64,000 bases of DNA, taken from contig JAPOPW010000070.1 in assembly GCA_026712715.1 (NCBI GenBank), positions 1 through 64,000 of the forward strand, read 5' to 3'. This DNA is from Immundisolibacterales bacterium. GTDB lineage: Bacteria > Pseudomonadota > Gammaproteobacteria > HK1. A program made the translations under genes and the position numbers. Shown in pieces: positions 44,187 through 55,608 of this stretch (position 1 is its first letter; every line of letters begins with the position of its first letter). Under the pieces are notes generated by a model, which saw only the letters and a list, made by a program, of their open reading frames with translations, ran no database searches and had not been told where the DNA came from.

Positions 44187-45254
44187 GTGACGGCAATCCA
44201 GAAGAAGGCACGCATCGCGGTGGTCGGTGCGGGGTGGTGGGCTTGCGAGCACCACATTCCGCACGTGCGGCAGAATCCCCATGCGGACCTGGTCTCGGCC
44301 TGCCGCCTGGGGGCGGCGGACCTCGAGCATGTGCGCGCCCATTTCGACCTTCCCCACGTCACCGAGAACCACCTCGAGGTGTACGACGTCCGTCCGGACG
44401 GGGTGATCGTCGCCTCGCCGCACGTGTCGCACTTCGAGCACGCCGCCGCGGCCCTCGCCCGGGGATGCCACGTGCTCGTCGAGAAGCCGATGGTCACCGG
44501 CACCGGACAGGCGCGCGAGATCGTCCGGCTCGCGGGCGATGCGGGCCGCACCGTCATGACCCCCTACGGCCTCAATCACACCGGCTACATGGAACGGGCG
44601 GCGGACTGGGTGCGGGCCGGGCGGATCGGGGCGGTGCGCCACGTGATGGTGCACATGTCTTCCGCACTTCTCGACCTCTTCGGCGGCGAGCCGATGCTCG
44701 AGACGGAGGGCCACCTCTACCGTCCGCCTCCCTCGACGTGGGCGGACCCGGGTCGCGCCGGCGGGTACGGATGGGGACAGCTCTCGCACGCGCTCGCCGC
44801 GCTCTTCTTCGTCACCGGGCTCGAGCCCGAGAGCGTCCATGCCGCCGTCCACCGCTCGAAGACCGGGGTGGACGACTTCGACGCGGCCGTCCTTCGATTC
44901 ACGGAAGGGGCCATCGGCACCCTCTCGGGGGCGGCCGGCCTGCCGAAGCACGGCGCCCCCCAGCTCGACCTCCGGGTGTACGGGGAGGACGGGATGCTCC
45001 TCGTGGACGTCGAGGAAGGCCGGGAGCGGGTCGCGCTCGAGCGATTCGACGGCACGGGGGACGAGCGGCGGATGAGTCGGGGCGAGGGGTTCGGCTCCTA
45101 CACCACCCGCGCGGCGGTGGACCGGTTCATCGACATCTGCCGCGGCACGCCGGCCCGCAACTGCGGCGACCAGCTCGTGGGACTCAGGACCGTTCAGGTC
45201 CTGGAGGCTCTCCATGCGTCCGCGCAGTCCGGCGAGACGGTGGCTTGCGGATGA
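44187..45254 (+). CDS. Gfo/Idh/MocA-family oxidoreductase
   Basis: A 355-residue NAD(P)-dependent sugar/polyol oxidoreductase. IAVVGAGWWACEHHIPHV is the Rossmann motif, HVLVEKPMVTG the EKP motif and GQLSHALAALFFVTGLEPES the active-site His region. GTG 44187 has only a weak ribosome site. It lies ~180 bases upstream of rhaM on the same strand, so it may belong to the rhamnose-type locus as an alternative sugar dehydrogenase. It is only distantly like the paralogue at 15021. Confidence 0.83.
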   Translation: MTAIQKKARIAVVGAGWWACEHHIPHVRQNPHADLVSACRLGAADLEHVRAHFDLPHVTENHLEVYDVRPDGVIVASPHVSHFEHAAAALARGCHVLVEKPMVTGTGQAREIVRLAGDAGRTVMTPYGLNHTGYMERAADWVRAGRIGAVRHVMVHMSSALLDLFGGEPMLETEGHLYRPPPSTWADPGRAGGYGWGQLSHALAALFFVTGLEPESVHAAVHRSKTGVDDFDAAVLRFTEGAIGTLSGAAGLPKHGAPQLDLRVYGEDGMLLVDVEEGRERVALERFDGTGDERRMSRGEGFGSYTTRAAVDRFIDICRGTPARNCGDQLVGLRTVQVLEALHASAQSGETVACG

Positions 45255-45437
45255 GCCGCCGCGCCCTGCGACGGGATGCGGATGGGCGCAATTTGCGGCC
45301 CGACGCCCGGTGGCCCATTCGGGGGCGAACGGACGGGCGCCAGGCATGAACGCGTTCGCGACCCCGGTTCGGCGCCGCGCCCGTCCGGGCGACCTGCCTC
45401 GCTCGGTCCCCGCCTTCCATTCGAACGAGGTCCGATC

Positions 45438-45755
45438 ATGAGCCATCGGCACGCGTGGGTGCTCGAAGTGCGACCCGGCTACGAGGAGGAGTACAAGCGC
45501 CGGCACGACGAGATCTGGCCGGAGATGGTCGATGCCCTGCGCGAGGCCGGGGTCCGGAACTATTCCATCTTCCGGCACGGGCTCACCCTGTTCGGCTACT
45601 TCGAGACCGACGACCTGGACGAGACGATCGCCCGCCTCGGAACAAGCGACGTCAATCGGCGATGGGCCGAGTACATGGCGCCGGTGATGAAGATCGAGGT
45701 CGACCCGGCGCGCAACTTCCCCTTTCTCCTGCCGCTCCAATGGAGCATGGACTGA
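45438..45755 (+). CDS. rhaM: L-rhamnose mutarotase
   Basis: A 105-residue RhaM (YiiL) protein that interconverts alpha- and beta-L-rhamnose. RPGYEEEYKRRHDEIWPEM contains the catalytic His. NYSIFRHGLTLFGYFE and RRWAEYMAPVM follow; relatives usually have a Trp pair where WA stands. The C-terminus is about the usual length. Its place at the head of the rhaTPQS-type transporter supports the sugar assignment. Confidence 0.9.
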   Translation: MSHRHAWVLEVRPGYEEEYKRRHDEIWPEMVDALREAGVRNYSIFRHGLTLFGYFETDDLDETIARLGTSDVNRRWAEYMAPVMKIEVDPARNFPFLLPLQWSMD

Positions 45756-45911
45756 GCGTGGCGATGAATGGCCCGCAACTCCTGCCTTCCTCGCGCCGCG
45801 ACCGCCGAGACGGCGCGGTCGCGGCTCCGATCCGCCGTCGACGTCGTTTCGTCCGTGCGCCGCGACGGCGCGACGTTTCGGCGACCTCGCCGCGAATACA
45901 ATCGGTGAGGC

Positions 45912-47539
<1,628 letters not shown>

Positions 47540-47543
<4 letters not shown>

Positions 47544-48514
47544 GGCTTCGCGCGGAGACGAGGCGCGAGGGCGTGCTGCTTCTCCTCATCGTGCTCGTTC
47601 TGTTCGGCTTCTCCCTCGTCATCGAGAACTACCTGAGCGCGCGGCTCTTCAACCGGGTCTCGGCGAGTGTCGCGATTCTCGCGATTCTCGCCATCGGTCA
47701 GACCCTGGTGGTCCTGACCCGCAACATCGATCTCTCGGTCGGTTCCATCGTCGGGTTCACGGCCTACTTCGTGGGCCAGCAGCTCTCGCTCGACAACGAC
47801 ATCCACCCCCTGGTGGCGGTGCTGATGGCGGTCGGCCTGGGAGCCGCGCTCGGGGCGTTCAACGGCGTGCTCGTGGCATTTTGCCGGGTGCCCGCGATCA
47901 TCGTCACCCTCGGCACCCTGGCCCTCTTTCGCACAATCCTCGTCGAGTACTCCGATGCGCAGACCATCCTCACCGTCAACCTTCCGCAGTGGCTGATCGA
48001 CCTTCCGCGGCTCAACGTGGTGAGCTACGAGCGGCTGCATCTGCGGGTGGTGGTGGCCGTGATGCTCGGCGTGGCGGTGCTCTTTCAGCTTCTCCTTCGA
48101 TATTCCTCGTTCGGACGCCGGCTCTACGCGATCGGGTCGAGCCCGGAAGCGGCCCGCAATGCCGGGTTTCCCACCCGGCGGCTGGTGTTCACCGCCTTCG
48201 TGCTGTGCGGGGCGCTCGCGGGGCTCACCGGGTTCCTCTTCCTCGCCCGGTTCGGCAACATCACGGTGATCGCGGGAATCGGGCAGGAGCTCAAGTCGGT
48301 GGCGGCGGTGGTGGTCGGCGGCATCAACATCTTCGGCGGCTCGGGCAGCGTCCTCGGCGCGGTGCTGGGGGCAAGCCTCATCGACCTCCTCGAGAACAGC
48401 CTCATTCGCTCTCTCCAGATCAGCGAGTTCCTGCGGGACGCGCTGCTCGGGATGCTGATCCTGGCCGCGGTCGCGGTCGACAGCGTGCTCATGCGGCGAA
48501 GGCGGGACCGGTGA
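47540..48514 (+). CDS. rhaP: Rhamnose-type ABC transporter permease
   Basis: A 324-residue inner-membrane permease of the RbsC family. The conserved [20 protein letters not shown] and [22 protein letters not shown] segments are present, with about nine or ten hydrophobic stretches. ATG 47540 overlaps the ATPase stop. It pairs with the next permease to form the channel. Confidence 0.87.
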
Positions 48515-48551
48515 GCCGGGGCCGGGGCCGGGGCCGCGGGAGGCGCGCCCC

Positions 48552-49622
48552 GTGAACGCACGCATGGACGAACGCGGGTCCCGCTCCCCCAACCCTCCCG
48601 ACCCAATGGAATCGAGCCGGGCAGGCCCCGCGCCCGCCGCCGCCCGGCTTGCCGCCGCCCTCGGGGCGCGGGTGCGGAGCTGGGAAGGATTCCTCGCGGT
48701 GCTGCTGCTGTGCATCATCGCGATGAACGCCCTCACCTCCCCGTCCTTCCTCACCGCCGAGAATCAGGTCAACCTCTTCGCCCTCTCGATCGAAAAGGTC
48801 ATCGTCGCCCTCATCATGACCTTCGTCATCCTGAACGCGGAGATCGACCTTTCCGTGGCGTCGATGATGGGACTTTCCGCCTGCGCGCTCGGCTGGCTGG
48901 TTCAGCAGGGCGTTCCCATGCCGGTCGCGATCCTGGCCTGCCTTTTCATCGGGATGCTCGGCGGCGCGTTCAACGGGTTCTGGATCACCGTCGTGGGCCT
49001 CCCGTCCCTGGTGGTGACCCTCGCGATGCTGATCGGCTTCCGGGGCCTCGCCCGGGTGCTGGTCGAGGACCGCTCCATCAAGGAGTTCCCGGCGTGGTTC
49101 GAGGCGCTCGGCCAGCAGCCCCTGGTCGGACCGTTCCCGCTCTCCCTCATCATCTTCTTCGCCCTGCTGGTGCTCGCGGTGGTGGTGCTCCGGTACAGCG
49201 GATTCGGCCGGCAGGTCTACGTCATCGGCATCAACCTCGAGGTGGCCCGCTACTCCGGGATCAACGTCGCGCGGGTCAAGATGCTGCTCTTCACCACCTC
49301 CGGTTTTCTCTCCGCCCTCGCCGGCATCCTCTTCGCGGCCCGCCTCGGCACGGTCCGCGGCGACATGGGTCTTGGCTTCGAGCTCGACATCATCACCATC
49401 GTGCTGCTCGGGGGGGTGAGCATATTCGGGGGCGCCGGTTCCGTCTACGGGGTCATCCTGTCGATCCTCATCGTGCTGTACCTGCGCAACGGGATGTCGC
49501 TCAGCAACATCACCGGGCACCTGCAGACCGGGGTCATTGGCGTCCTGCTGATCCTGTCGGCTATGATTCCGAACGTGCGGAGCTTTCTCGCCCATGTGGT
49601 CCGCCCGGGGCGCCTCCGTTAG
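48552..49622 (+). CDS. rhaQ: Rhamnose-type ABC transporter permease
   Basis: A 356-residue permease with a ~40-residue hydrophilic, Pro/Ala/Arg-rich N-terminal extension before the first membrane segment ([15 protein letters not shown]). [20 protein letters not shown] and [21 protein letters not shown] are the family motifs. GTG 48552 has GGAGG upstream. The gap to rhaP contains repeated GGGGCC units. Confidence 0.87.
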   Translation: MNARMDERGSRSPNPPDPMESSRAGPAPAAARLAAALGARVRSWEGFLAVLLLCIIAMNALTSPSFLTAENQVNLFALSIEKVIVALIMTFVILNAEIDLSVASMMGLSACALGWLVQQGVPMPVAILACLFIGMLGGAFNGFWITVVGLPSLVVTLAMLIGFRGLARVLVEDRSIKEFPAWFEALGQQPLVGPFPLSLIIFFALLVLAVVVLRYSGFGRQVYVIGINLEVARYSGINVARVKMLLFTTSGFLSALAGILFAARLGTVRGDMGLGFELDIITIVLLGGVSIFGGAGSVYGVILSILIVLYLRNGMSLSNITGHLQTGVIGVLLILSAMIPNVRSFLAHVVRPGRLR

Positions 49623-49712
49623 TCTCTCCGGCCGCCCCTGCGGTTGGACGGTCGGGACATTCATTGCGCAGTCGAAGCGGCGTAGCCACCGCCCAGATTT
49701 CAGGAGAAATAC

Positions 49713-50753
49713 GTGAAATTCAATAAATTACTGACCCTGTCAGCCGTCGTCGCAGCCCTCGGCGCAGGCCCCGCCCACGCCGAGGTCATGGCCGAGAAGG
49801 GCAAGAAGGCGAACCTCGTGCTCGTGCCGAAGTTCATCGGCATCCTGGTGTTCGACCAGGCTCACGACGGCGCCCGGGAAGCGCACGAGGAGCTCGGAAA
49901 CCCGGGCACCCTGGAATTCATCGGGCCGACTCCGGAGAACAGCGTCGCCGGACAGATCGAGATCGTGACCACCGCCACCACCCAGGGGCAGGACGGCGTC
50001 ATGCTCTCGAACAACTCCGGGGACCAGATCGTCCCCGCCGCCAAGGCGGCGCGCGAGAAGGGGCTGACCCTCGTCACCTGGGACTCCCAGATCCCGTCCG
50101 CCGAGGGCGAGCAGGTGTTCGTGGCCCAGGTCGACTTCGATCAGACCGGGGTGGTGATGGCCGACATGGCGCTCAGCATCCTCGGGGAGGAAGGCGGCGA
50201 CTTCGCGATCCTCTCCGCGACACCGGACGCCGCCAACCAGAACTCCTGGAATGCGGCCATGCAGAACGCCCTCCAGGAGGAGAAGTACGCGGGGCTCAAT
50301 CTCGTCGACATCGTCTACGGTGACGACCAGTCGGAGAAGAGCTACAACCAGGCCCTCGCCCTCATCGACAAGTACCCGAACATGAAGCTCATCATGGCCC
50401 CGACGACGGTGGGCATCGTCTCCGCCTCGAAGGCGCTTCAGGACGAGGACCTGTGCGACCAGATCAAGGTGAGCGGGCTCGGCCTCCCGGCGGAGATGGT
50501 GAGCTACACGTTGAACGGCTGTGCCCCGGAGTTCGCGCTCTGGAGCTTCGTCGACCTCGGCTACCTCACGTACTACGTGACCTACCTCATCGCCACCGGG
50601 CAGATTGAGGGCGTCGAGGGCGAGACCTTCAACGCCGGGCGCATGGGCACGTACACCATCCACAAGGATCCGACCCGCGAGAACGGACTGCGGGTGCTGA
50701 TGGGACCGTTCTCGGTCTACAACAAGGACAACGTGGAGGCGGACGCGAGCTGA
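49713..50753 (+). CDS. rhaS: Rhamnose-type ABC transporter substrate-binding protein
   Basis: A 346-residue periplasmic binding protein with a signal peptide (residues 1-23, cleavage after AHA). It follows the RhaS family: [75 protein letters not shown] and [28 protein letters not shown] precedes GTG 49713. Unusually it is the last transporter gene (order T-P-Q-S). A 15-bp hairpin lies 41 bases after its stop. Confidence 0.88.
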   Translation: MKFNKLLTLSAVVAALGAGPAHAEVMAEKGKKANLVLVPKFIGILVFDQAHDGAREAHEELGNPGTLEFIGPTPENSVAGQIEIVTTATTQGQDGVMLSNNSGDQIVPAAKAAREKGLTLVTWDSQIPSAEGEQVFVAQVDFDQTGVVMADMALSILGEEGGDFAILSATPDAANQNSWNAAMQNALQEEKYAGLNLVDIVYGDDQSEKSYNQALALIDKYPNMKLIMAPTTVGIVSASKALQDEDLCDQIKVSGLGLPAEMVSYTLNGCAPEFALWSFVDLGYLTYYVTYLIATGQIEGVEGETFNAGRMGTYTIHKDPTRENGLRVLMGPFSVYNKDNVEADAS

Positions 50754-50794
50754 GGGCCCGGCCCGGCCGGGAGCCGCGCTCCCGGTCCCGGTCC

Positions 50795-50829
50795 CCGGAA
50801 GCCGGCGGCGGGGTGCCGCCGGCTTCCGG
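50795..50829 (+). terminator. 15-bp perfect hairpin after rhaS
   Basis: CCGGAAGCCGGCGGC (50795-50809) pairs exactly with GCCGCCGGCTTCCGG (50815-50829) around the loop GGGGT. No T-run follows. It is likely a 3'-stabilising or partial-termination structure between the transporter and the lactonase gene. Confidence 0.6.
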
Positions 50830-50867
50830 AATTCCGCTGGCCCGGGTCATCGGTGGGGACAAGCTGA

Positions 50868-51797
50868 ATGAAGCTCTGGGACCCGCACTTCCACCTCTGG
50901 GACGTGTCACCGGGGACGACCACCGGTCACGACCCGAGCCAGCTCTTCGCGGCCGATGGCGACCCGCTCTACGACCGGGCGCGCTACGAATCGGATCTGG
51001 CCGTCGAGGGATTCGAGCTCACCGGCGGCGCCCTCGTCGAGGCGGTCAGCGTCTGTCACGTCGAGGTGGACGGCCCGCGCTTCGCCCGGGCATGCGTCGC
51101 CGAAGCGCGCTGGGTCTCCTCGCAGCTCGCTCCGCCACCCCTGGACTATGTCGTCGTCGCCTCCGCGGCGCTCGAGGATACCGAGCTGCCCGCGATCCTT
51201 CGCGATCTCGCGGACTGCGAGGGAATTCGAGGAATTCGGCAAATCGTGAACCACGAGCCGTCCTGGCCACGCAACGAGCGGCGCGGCGACCTTCTCGATC
51301 GCCCGGCCTGGCAGGGCGGACTCGCGCGGCTCGAGGAATTCGGACTTTCCTTCGATCTCCAGCTGAACCCGCACCAGTTCCGCAAGGCCGCCCGTCTGCT
51401 CGCCCGCCATCCCGGGATCCCCGTCGTCATCGGCCACCTGGGAAGCCCCACCCTCGATGACCTCCGCGAAGGGAGGGGGTATTGGGACGGACTCGAGGCC
51501 CTCGCCGACCTCGAGCAGGCGTATCTCAAAATCTCGATGCTCTCGTACCCGGATCCGCAATGGGATCGGAACCCGCTCGTGCGCGAATCGGTGCATCGGG
51601 CCCTCGAGCTCTTCGGCGTGGACCGGTGCATGTTCGCGTCGAACTTCCCGGTCGAGAAGCACGTCGGGTGGCCGGTCGATCGCCTGTACGCCGCATTTCG
51701 GGGCCTTGTCTCACGCTTCGACGAATCCGACCGGCAGCGCCTGTTCGCGGACAACGCTCGACGGGCCTATCGGGCTCCCGAGCACCCGTCCCCTTGA
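50868..51797 (+). CDS. Amidohydrolase_2-family sugar lactonase (rhamnono/fuconolactonase-like)
   Basis: A 309-residue COG3618-type amidohydrolase. KLWDPHFHLWD gives the HxH pair, IPVVIGHLG a further His, and CMFASNFPVEKHVGWP is the family C-terminal block with Asn where many amidohydrolases have the metal Asp, as is common in this group. Members hydrolyse L-fucono-, L-rhamnono- or related lactones. Next to rhaM, the RhaS-type importer and an SDR dehydrogenase, an L-rhamnono-gamma-lactonase step is the natural reading, though unproven. Confidence 0.78.
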   Translation: MKLWDPHFHLWDVSPGTTTGHDPSQLFAADGDPLYDRARYESDLAVEGFELTGGALVEAVSVCHVEVDGPRFARACVAEARWVSSQLAPPPLDYVVVASAALEDTELPAILRDLADCEGIRGIRQIVNHEPSWPRNERRGDLLDRPAWQGGLARLEEFGLSFDLQLNPHQFRKAARLLARHPGIPVVIGHLGSPTLDDLREGRGYWDGLEALADLEQAYLKISMLSYPDPQWDRNPLVRESVHRALELFGVDRCMFASNFPVEKHVGWPVDRLYAAFRGLVSRFDESDRQRLFADNARRAYRAPEHPSP

Positions 51798-51903
51798 TGC
51801 GCGCCCGGCGGGGCTCGACGACCCGGCACCCTCACATTCACCGCCGTACGCCCGGATGCGCGATGGCCACGAGACCCGGTCCGGCACAACTCGGAGAGAT
51901 CCC

Positions 51904-52668
51904 ATGCGACTGACGGGCAAGAACGCGATCGTCACCGGAGCCGGAGCCGGAATCGGCCACGCCACCGCCCTGCGGCTCGCCGAGGAAGGAGCGCGGGTGA
52001 TGGTCGCCGACCAGGACGAGGAGTCCGGGCGCAAGACCGCCGAAGAGATCCGGCGCGCGGGCGGCGAAGCGTCGTCCTGCCGGACGGACGTCTCGGACGC
52101 GGCGGCGGTGGAGCGCATGGTTGCGCAGGCGGTGGCGGACTTCGGCTCCGTGAACGTCCTCGTCAACAACGCGGCCGCCTTCGTGTTCGGCCGGGTCGAG
52201 GAAGTCTCGGCAGCGGACTGGGCGAAGGTCCTGGGGGTGAACATCCTCGGCTACACCCACACGGTGCGGGGGGTGCTGCCCCACATGCGGGAGATCGGGG
52301 GAGGGGCCATCGTCAACGTCGCCTCCCAGAGCGGATTCGTCGCCCAGCCGGGCTTCGTGCCGTACAACACATCGAAAGGTGGTGTGATGCAGCTCACCCG
52401 CTGCCTCGCCATGGACCTCGCGGCGGACAACATCCGGGTGAACGGAGTCTGTCCGGGGCCGATCTACACGCAGGCGAGCGAGCGCCACATGGACTTCATC
52501 GGGATCGACCGCGAGGAGGGGCGGCGCATCTTCGGACAGGAGACCCTGCTGAAGCGCATGGGAGAGCCGGTCGAGATCGCCAACGGCATTCTCTTTCTGG
52601 CCTCGGACGAAGCCTCGTTCATCACCGGCGCCCACCTCGTCATCGACGGCGGCGCCACCATCGACTGA
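51904..52668 (+). CDS. Short-chain dehydrogenase (probable sugar dehydrogenase)
   Basis: A 254-residue classical SDR. TGAGAGIGHATA binds the cofactor, ADQDEE suggests NAD preference, and NVLVNNAA, NVASQSG (Ser), YNTSK (Tyr, Lys) and IRVNGVCPGP follow. This class includes L-rhamnose 1-dehydrogenase and L-fucose dehydrogenase of the non-phosphorylating pathways, which form the lactone hydrolysed by the enzyme encoded just upstream. GGAGAGATCCC precedes ATG 51904. It is followed after 18 bases by the peptide-type binding-protein gene. Confidence 0.82.
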   Translation: MRLTGKNAIVTGAGAGIGHATALRLAEEGARVMVADQDEESGRKTAEEIRRAGGEASSCRTDVSDAAAVERMVAQAVADFGSVNVLVNNAAAFVFGRVEEVSAADWAKVLGVNILGYTHTVRGVLPHMREIGGGAIVNVASQSGFVAQPGFVPYNTSKGGVMQLTRCLAMDLAADNIRVNGVCPGPIYTQASERHMDFIGIDREEGRRIFGQETLLKRMGEPVEIANGILFLASDEASFITGAHLVIDGGATID

Positions 52669-52686
52669 AGTGTCAAGGAGAAAGAA

Positions 52687-54288
52687 ATGATACGGACTCG
52701 TTTGCAGGCCACCGCGGTTGCGGCCGCGGCTCTGTGCGGCATCCTCGCCGCCGCCCCCTCCCAGTCGGCAACGTTTCGCTGGGCGTTCCAGGGCGACGTC
52801 CAGACCATGGACCCGCACGGTCTCTTCGAGACGATGACCCTCGGCTTCCAGCGCAGCATCTACGAGGGCCTCGTTGCGCGCGACGACGACATGAAGGTCG
52901 TCGGCGCCCTCGCGGAGCGGTGGGAGAACGTAGAGCCCGACACGTGGCGCTTCCACCTCCGCAAGGGCATCAAGTTCCACGACGGGTCGGACTTCGCGGC
53001 CGACGACGTGGCGTTCTCCGTCGAACGGATCGGCTCCGAGGGTTCGGACCTCAAGGTCGTTGCCCAGCTCATCCGCGCAACGCGGATCATCGACGACCAC
53101 ACCATCGACCTCATCACCCCCGCCCCGAACCCGATCCTTCCGCTCCAGCTCGAGATCTTCTACATCATGGACCGAGGGTGGGCGGAGCGGAACAACGCCT
53201 CGGAAGTGACCAACGTCAAGGGCGGCGACGAGGGCAACTACGCGAACCTCAACGCCAACGGCACCGGGCCCTTCATCCTCGAGTCGCGGCAGTCCGGGGT
53301 GAAGACGGTGCTCGCCGCCAACCCCGACTACTGGGGCGAGATGAAGGGCAATGTCACCGAGGCGGTGTTCACCCCCATCTCCCAGGACGCGACCCGGGTC
53401 GCGGCCCTCATCTCCGGCAACGTCCACATGGCCTACCCCGTGCCCGTGCAGGACTGGCAGCGTCTTGCGGACGCGGACGGCGTGAAGCCGCTCACGGGCC
53501 CCGAGGCGCGCACCATCTTCCTCGGCTTCGACCAGATCCGCGACGAGCTCCTGTACTCGAACGTCAAGGGCGAGAACCCGATCAAGGACCTCAGGGTCCG
53601 CCAGGCGTTCATCCAGGCCATCGACATCGAGGCGATCCGGAAAAAGGTCATGCGCGGCGCGAGCGTGCCCGCGGGCCTGATGGTCGCGCCGCAGATCAAC
53701 GGGTTCACCGAGGCGCTGAACGACCGGCCGCCCCACGACGTCGCGAAGGCGAAGGAGCTGCTCGCGGAAGCCGGCTGGCCGGACGGCTTCGAGATCACCA
53801 TGGACTGCCCCAACGACCGCTACGTCAACGACGAACGGATCTGTCAGGCGGTCGCGTCGATGCTCGCGAAGATCGGGGTGAAGGTGACCCTCCTCGCGCA
53901 GACCAAGTCGAAGTACTTCGGCAAGGTGCTCGCCCAGAACGACTACGACACGAGCTTCTACCTGCTCGGGTGGACCCCCTCCACATTCGACAGCCACAAC
54001 CCCATCTCGGCGCTGATGGCGTGCCGGGGCGGCGAGGACAAGATCGGCGCGTTCAACCTGGGCGGCTACTGCAACCCGCGGATCAACGAGCTCGCGGCAA
54101 TGATCCAGTCGGAGACGGACCAGACGAAGCGCCAGGCCATGATCGACGAGGCGTTCGGCATCCACCGGGACGAGGTGGGCCACATCCCGCTCCACCAGCA
54201 GCCCCTTTCCTGGGGCGTGTCGGAGCAGGTGGATCTGGTCCAGCGCCCGGACAACGTGCTCGACCTTCGCTACGTCACCGTGCGATGA
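52687..54288 (+). CDS. Peptide/opine-type ABC transporter substrate-binding protein (DppA-like)
   Basis: A 533-residue family 5 (SBP_bac_5) binding protein with a signal peptide (residues 1-28, ending SQSA). FRWAFQGDVQTMDPHG, RWENVEPDTWRFHLRKGIKF and HDGSDFAADDVAFSVER are the family N-terminal signature, and VRQAFIQAIDIEAI and AKELLAEAGWPDGFEI the second-lobe ones. AAGGAGAAAG before the ATG is a strong ribosome site. Such proteins bind di/oligopeptides, but also nickel, opines, glutathione or cello-oligosaccharides. Confidence 0.87.
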   Translation: MIRTRLQATAVAAAALCGILAAAPSQSATFRWAFQGDVQTMDPHGLFETMTLGFQRSIYEGLVARDDDMKVVGALAERWENVEPDTWRFHLRKGIKFHDGSDFAADDVAFSVERIGSEGSDLKVVAQLIRATRIIDDHTIDLITPAPNPILPLQLEIFYIMDRGWAERNNASEVTNVKGGDEGNYANLNANGTGPFILESRQSGVKTVLAANPDYWGEMKGNVTEAVFTPISQDATRVAALISGNVHMAYPVPVQDWQRLADADGVKPLTGPEARTIFLGFDQIRDELLYSNVKGENPIKDLRVRQAFIQAIDIEAIRKKVMRGASVPAGLMVAPQINGFTEALNDRPPHDVAKAKELLAEAGWPDGFEITMDCPNDRYVNDERICQAVASMLAKIGVKVTLLAQTKSKYFGKVLAQNDYDTSFYLLGWTPSTFDSHNPISALMACRGGEDKIGAFNLGGYCNPRINELAAMIQSETDQTKRQAMIDEAFGIHRDEVGHIPLHQQPLSWGVSEQVDLVQRPDNVLDLRYVTVR

Positions 54289-54605
54289 CCGTGGGATGGG
54301 AGGGGGCCGTCGCCCCCTCCCGAACCGCTCCGGAGCCCCCTCGATCGACCGCGGCCGTTCCCTCGCGATGCGGGACCCCCGCGGCGCGCCGGACGGCACC
54401 GGACCGCCGCGCAACGGCGCGGCCCACGACCGGGAGGAGAGCGAACCGTCCCGGCGCGACCGATCGGCGGCACGGACCCGGCGCCCGGCCCCTTCGCCAC
54501 CCCCCGACCCTCGCGCCGACCGAGCGAAAGCGCTGCGCGCGGATACTCCGGTGGGACGACGTCTCGAGCAACCCGCCCGTCCCGGACCCTCGGGGGTCTC
54601 GCTGA
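54289..54605 (+). other. Intra-operon spacer with hairpin
   Basis: 317 bases between the binding-protein and first permease genes. A 10-bp perfect stem GGGAGGGGGC/GCCCCCTCCC with loop CGTC lies at 54298-54321, nine bases after the stop. The remainder contains no gene I recognise. A stem here would favour a high binding-protein to permease ratio. Confidence 0.6.
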
Positions 54606-55592
54606 ATGCCCGCCTTCCTCCTTCGTCGATTCCTTCAGTCGATCGTGGTCATGCTGACCGTGGCCCTGATCGCGTTCGGCCTCTTCCGCTACGTCGGCGA
54701 CCCGATCAACAACCTCGTCGGACAGGACACGACCCTCGAGGAACGTGACGAGCTCCGCGAGCGCCTCGGGCTCAACGACGCCTTCATCGTCCAGTTCGGC
54801 CGCTTCGTCCGCGACGTCTCGATCGGCGAGTTCGGGTTCTCCTACCAGCACCGCCGTCCGGTAAGGGAGCTGGTGGCCGAACGGCTGCCGGCGACCCTCG
54901 AGCTCTCCCTGGTCTCCGCCCTGCTCGCCCTCCTCGTGGGAGCCCCCATGGGGGTCTACACGGCGCTTCGCCGGCGCGGATTCGTTTCCCGCGGCTTCAT
55001 GACCCTTTCCCTCATCGGAATCTCGCTGCCGACCTTCCTCATCGGCATCCTGCTCATCCTCTTCTTCGGGGTAATCCTGCGCTGGCTGCCGACGTTCGGC
55101 CGCGGCGAAGTCGTCGCCCTCGGCTGGTGGACCACGGGATTCCTGACCGCTTCGGGCCTCAAGTCCCTCGTCATGCCGTCGATCACCCTCGCCCTCTTCC
55201 AGATGACCCTCATCATGCGGCTCATCCGGGCGGAGATGCTGGAGGTGCTCCGGACCGACTTCATCAAGTTCGCCCATGCCCGCGGGCTTCCCGCCCGTTC
55301 CGTGCACTTCCGCCACGCGCTCAAGAACACGATGGTGCCGGTGATCACCATCACCGGTCTGCAGCTCGGCTCCATCATCGCGTTCGCCATCATCACCGAG
55401 AGCGTGTTCCAGTGGCCGGGCATGGGCCTGCTCTTCATCCAGGCCATCGGCGAGGTCGACATTCCGGTGATGGCCGCCTACCTGGTCCTCATCGCGTTCT
55501 TCTTCGTGGCCATCAACCTCGTCGTCGACGTCCTCTATTTCGTCGTCGACCCGCGCCTTCGCGCGGACAAGGCAACCGCGAACGGGCAGTAG
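54606..55592 (+). CDS. Peptide-type ABC transporter permease (DppB-like)
   Basis: A 328-residue permease with six main hydrophobic segments. The N-terminus RRFLQSIVVMLTVALIAFGL is typical of DppB/GsiC proteins, the ~100-residue periplasmic region follows, and the EAA loop reads TDFIKFAHARGLPARSVHFRH. The DppC-type partner gene begins 16 bases downstream. Confidence 0.88.
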   Translation: MPAFLLRRFLQSIVVMLTVALIAFGLFRYVGDPINNLVGQDTTLEERDELRERLGLNDAFIVQFGRFVRDVSIGEFGFSYQHRRPVRELVAERLPATLELSLVSALLALLVGAPMGVYTALRRRGFVSRGFMTLSLIGISLPTFLIGILLILFFGVILRWLPTFGRGEVVALGWWTTGFLTASGLKSLVMPSITLALFQMTLIMRLIRAEMLEVLRTDFIKFAHARGLPARSVHFRHALKNTMVPVITITGLQLGSIIAFAIITESVFQWPGMGLLFIQAIGEVDIPVMAAYLVLIAFFFVAINLVVDVLYFVVDPRLRADKATANGQ

Positions 55593-55608
55593 GGAGCGGC
55601 GACGGTCC

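Noticed and set aside
45897-45902. TACAAT box as the rhaT promoter
   Set aside because: It lies only nine bases before the ATG, which would leave essentially no leader, and no -35 is evident.
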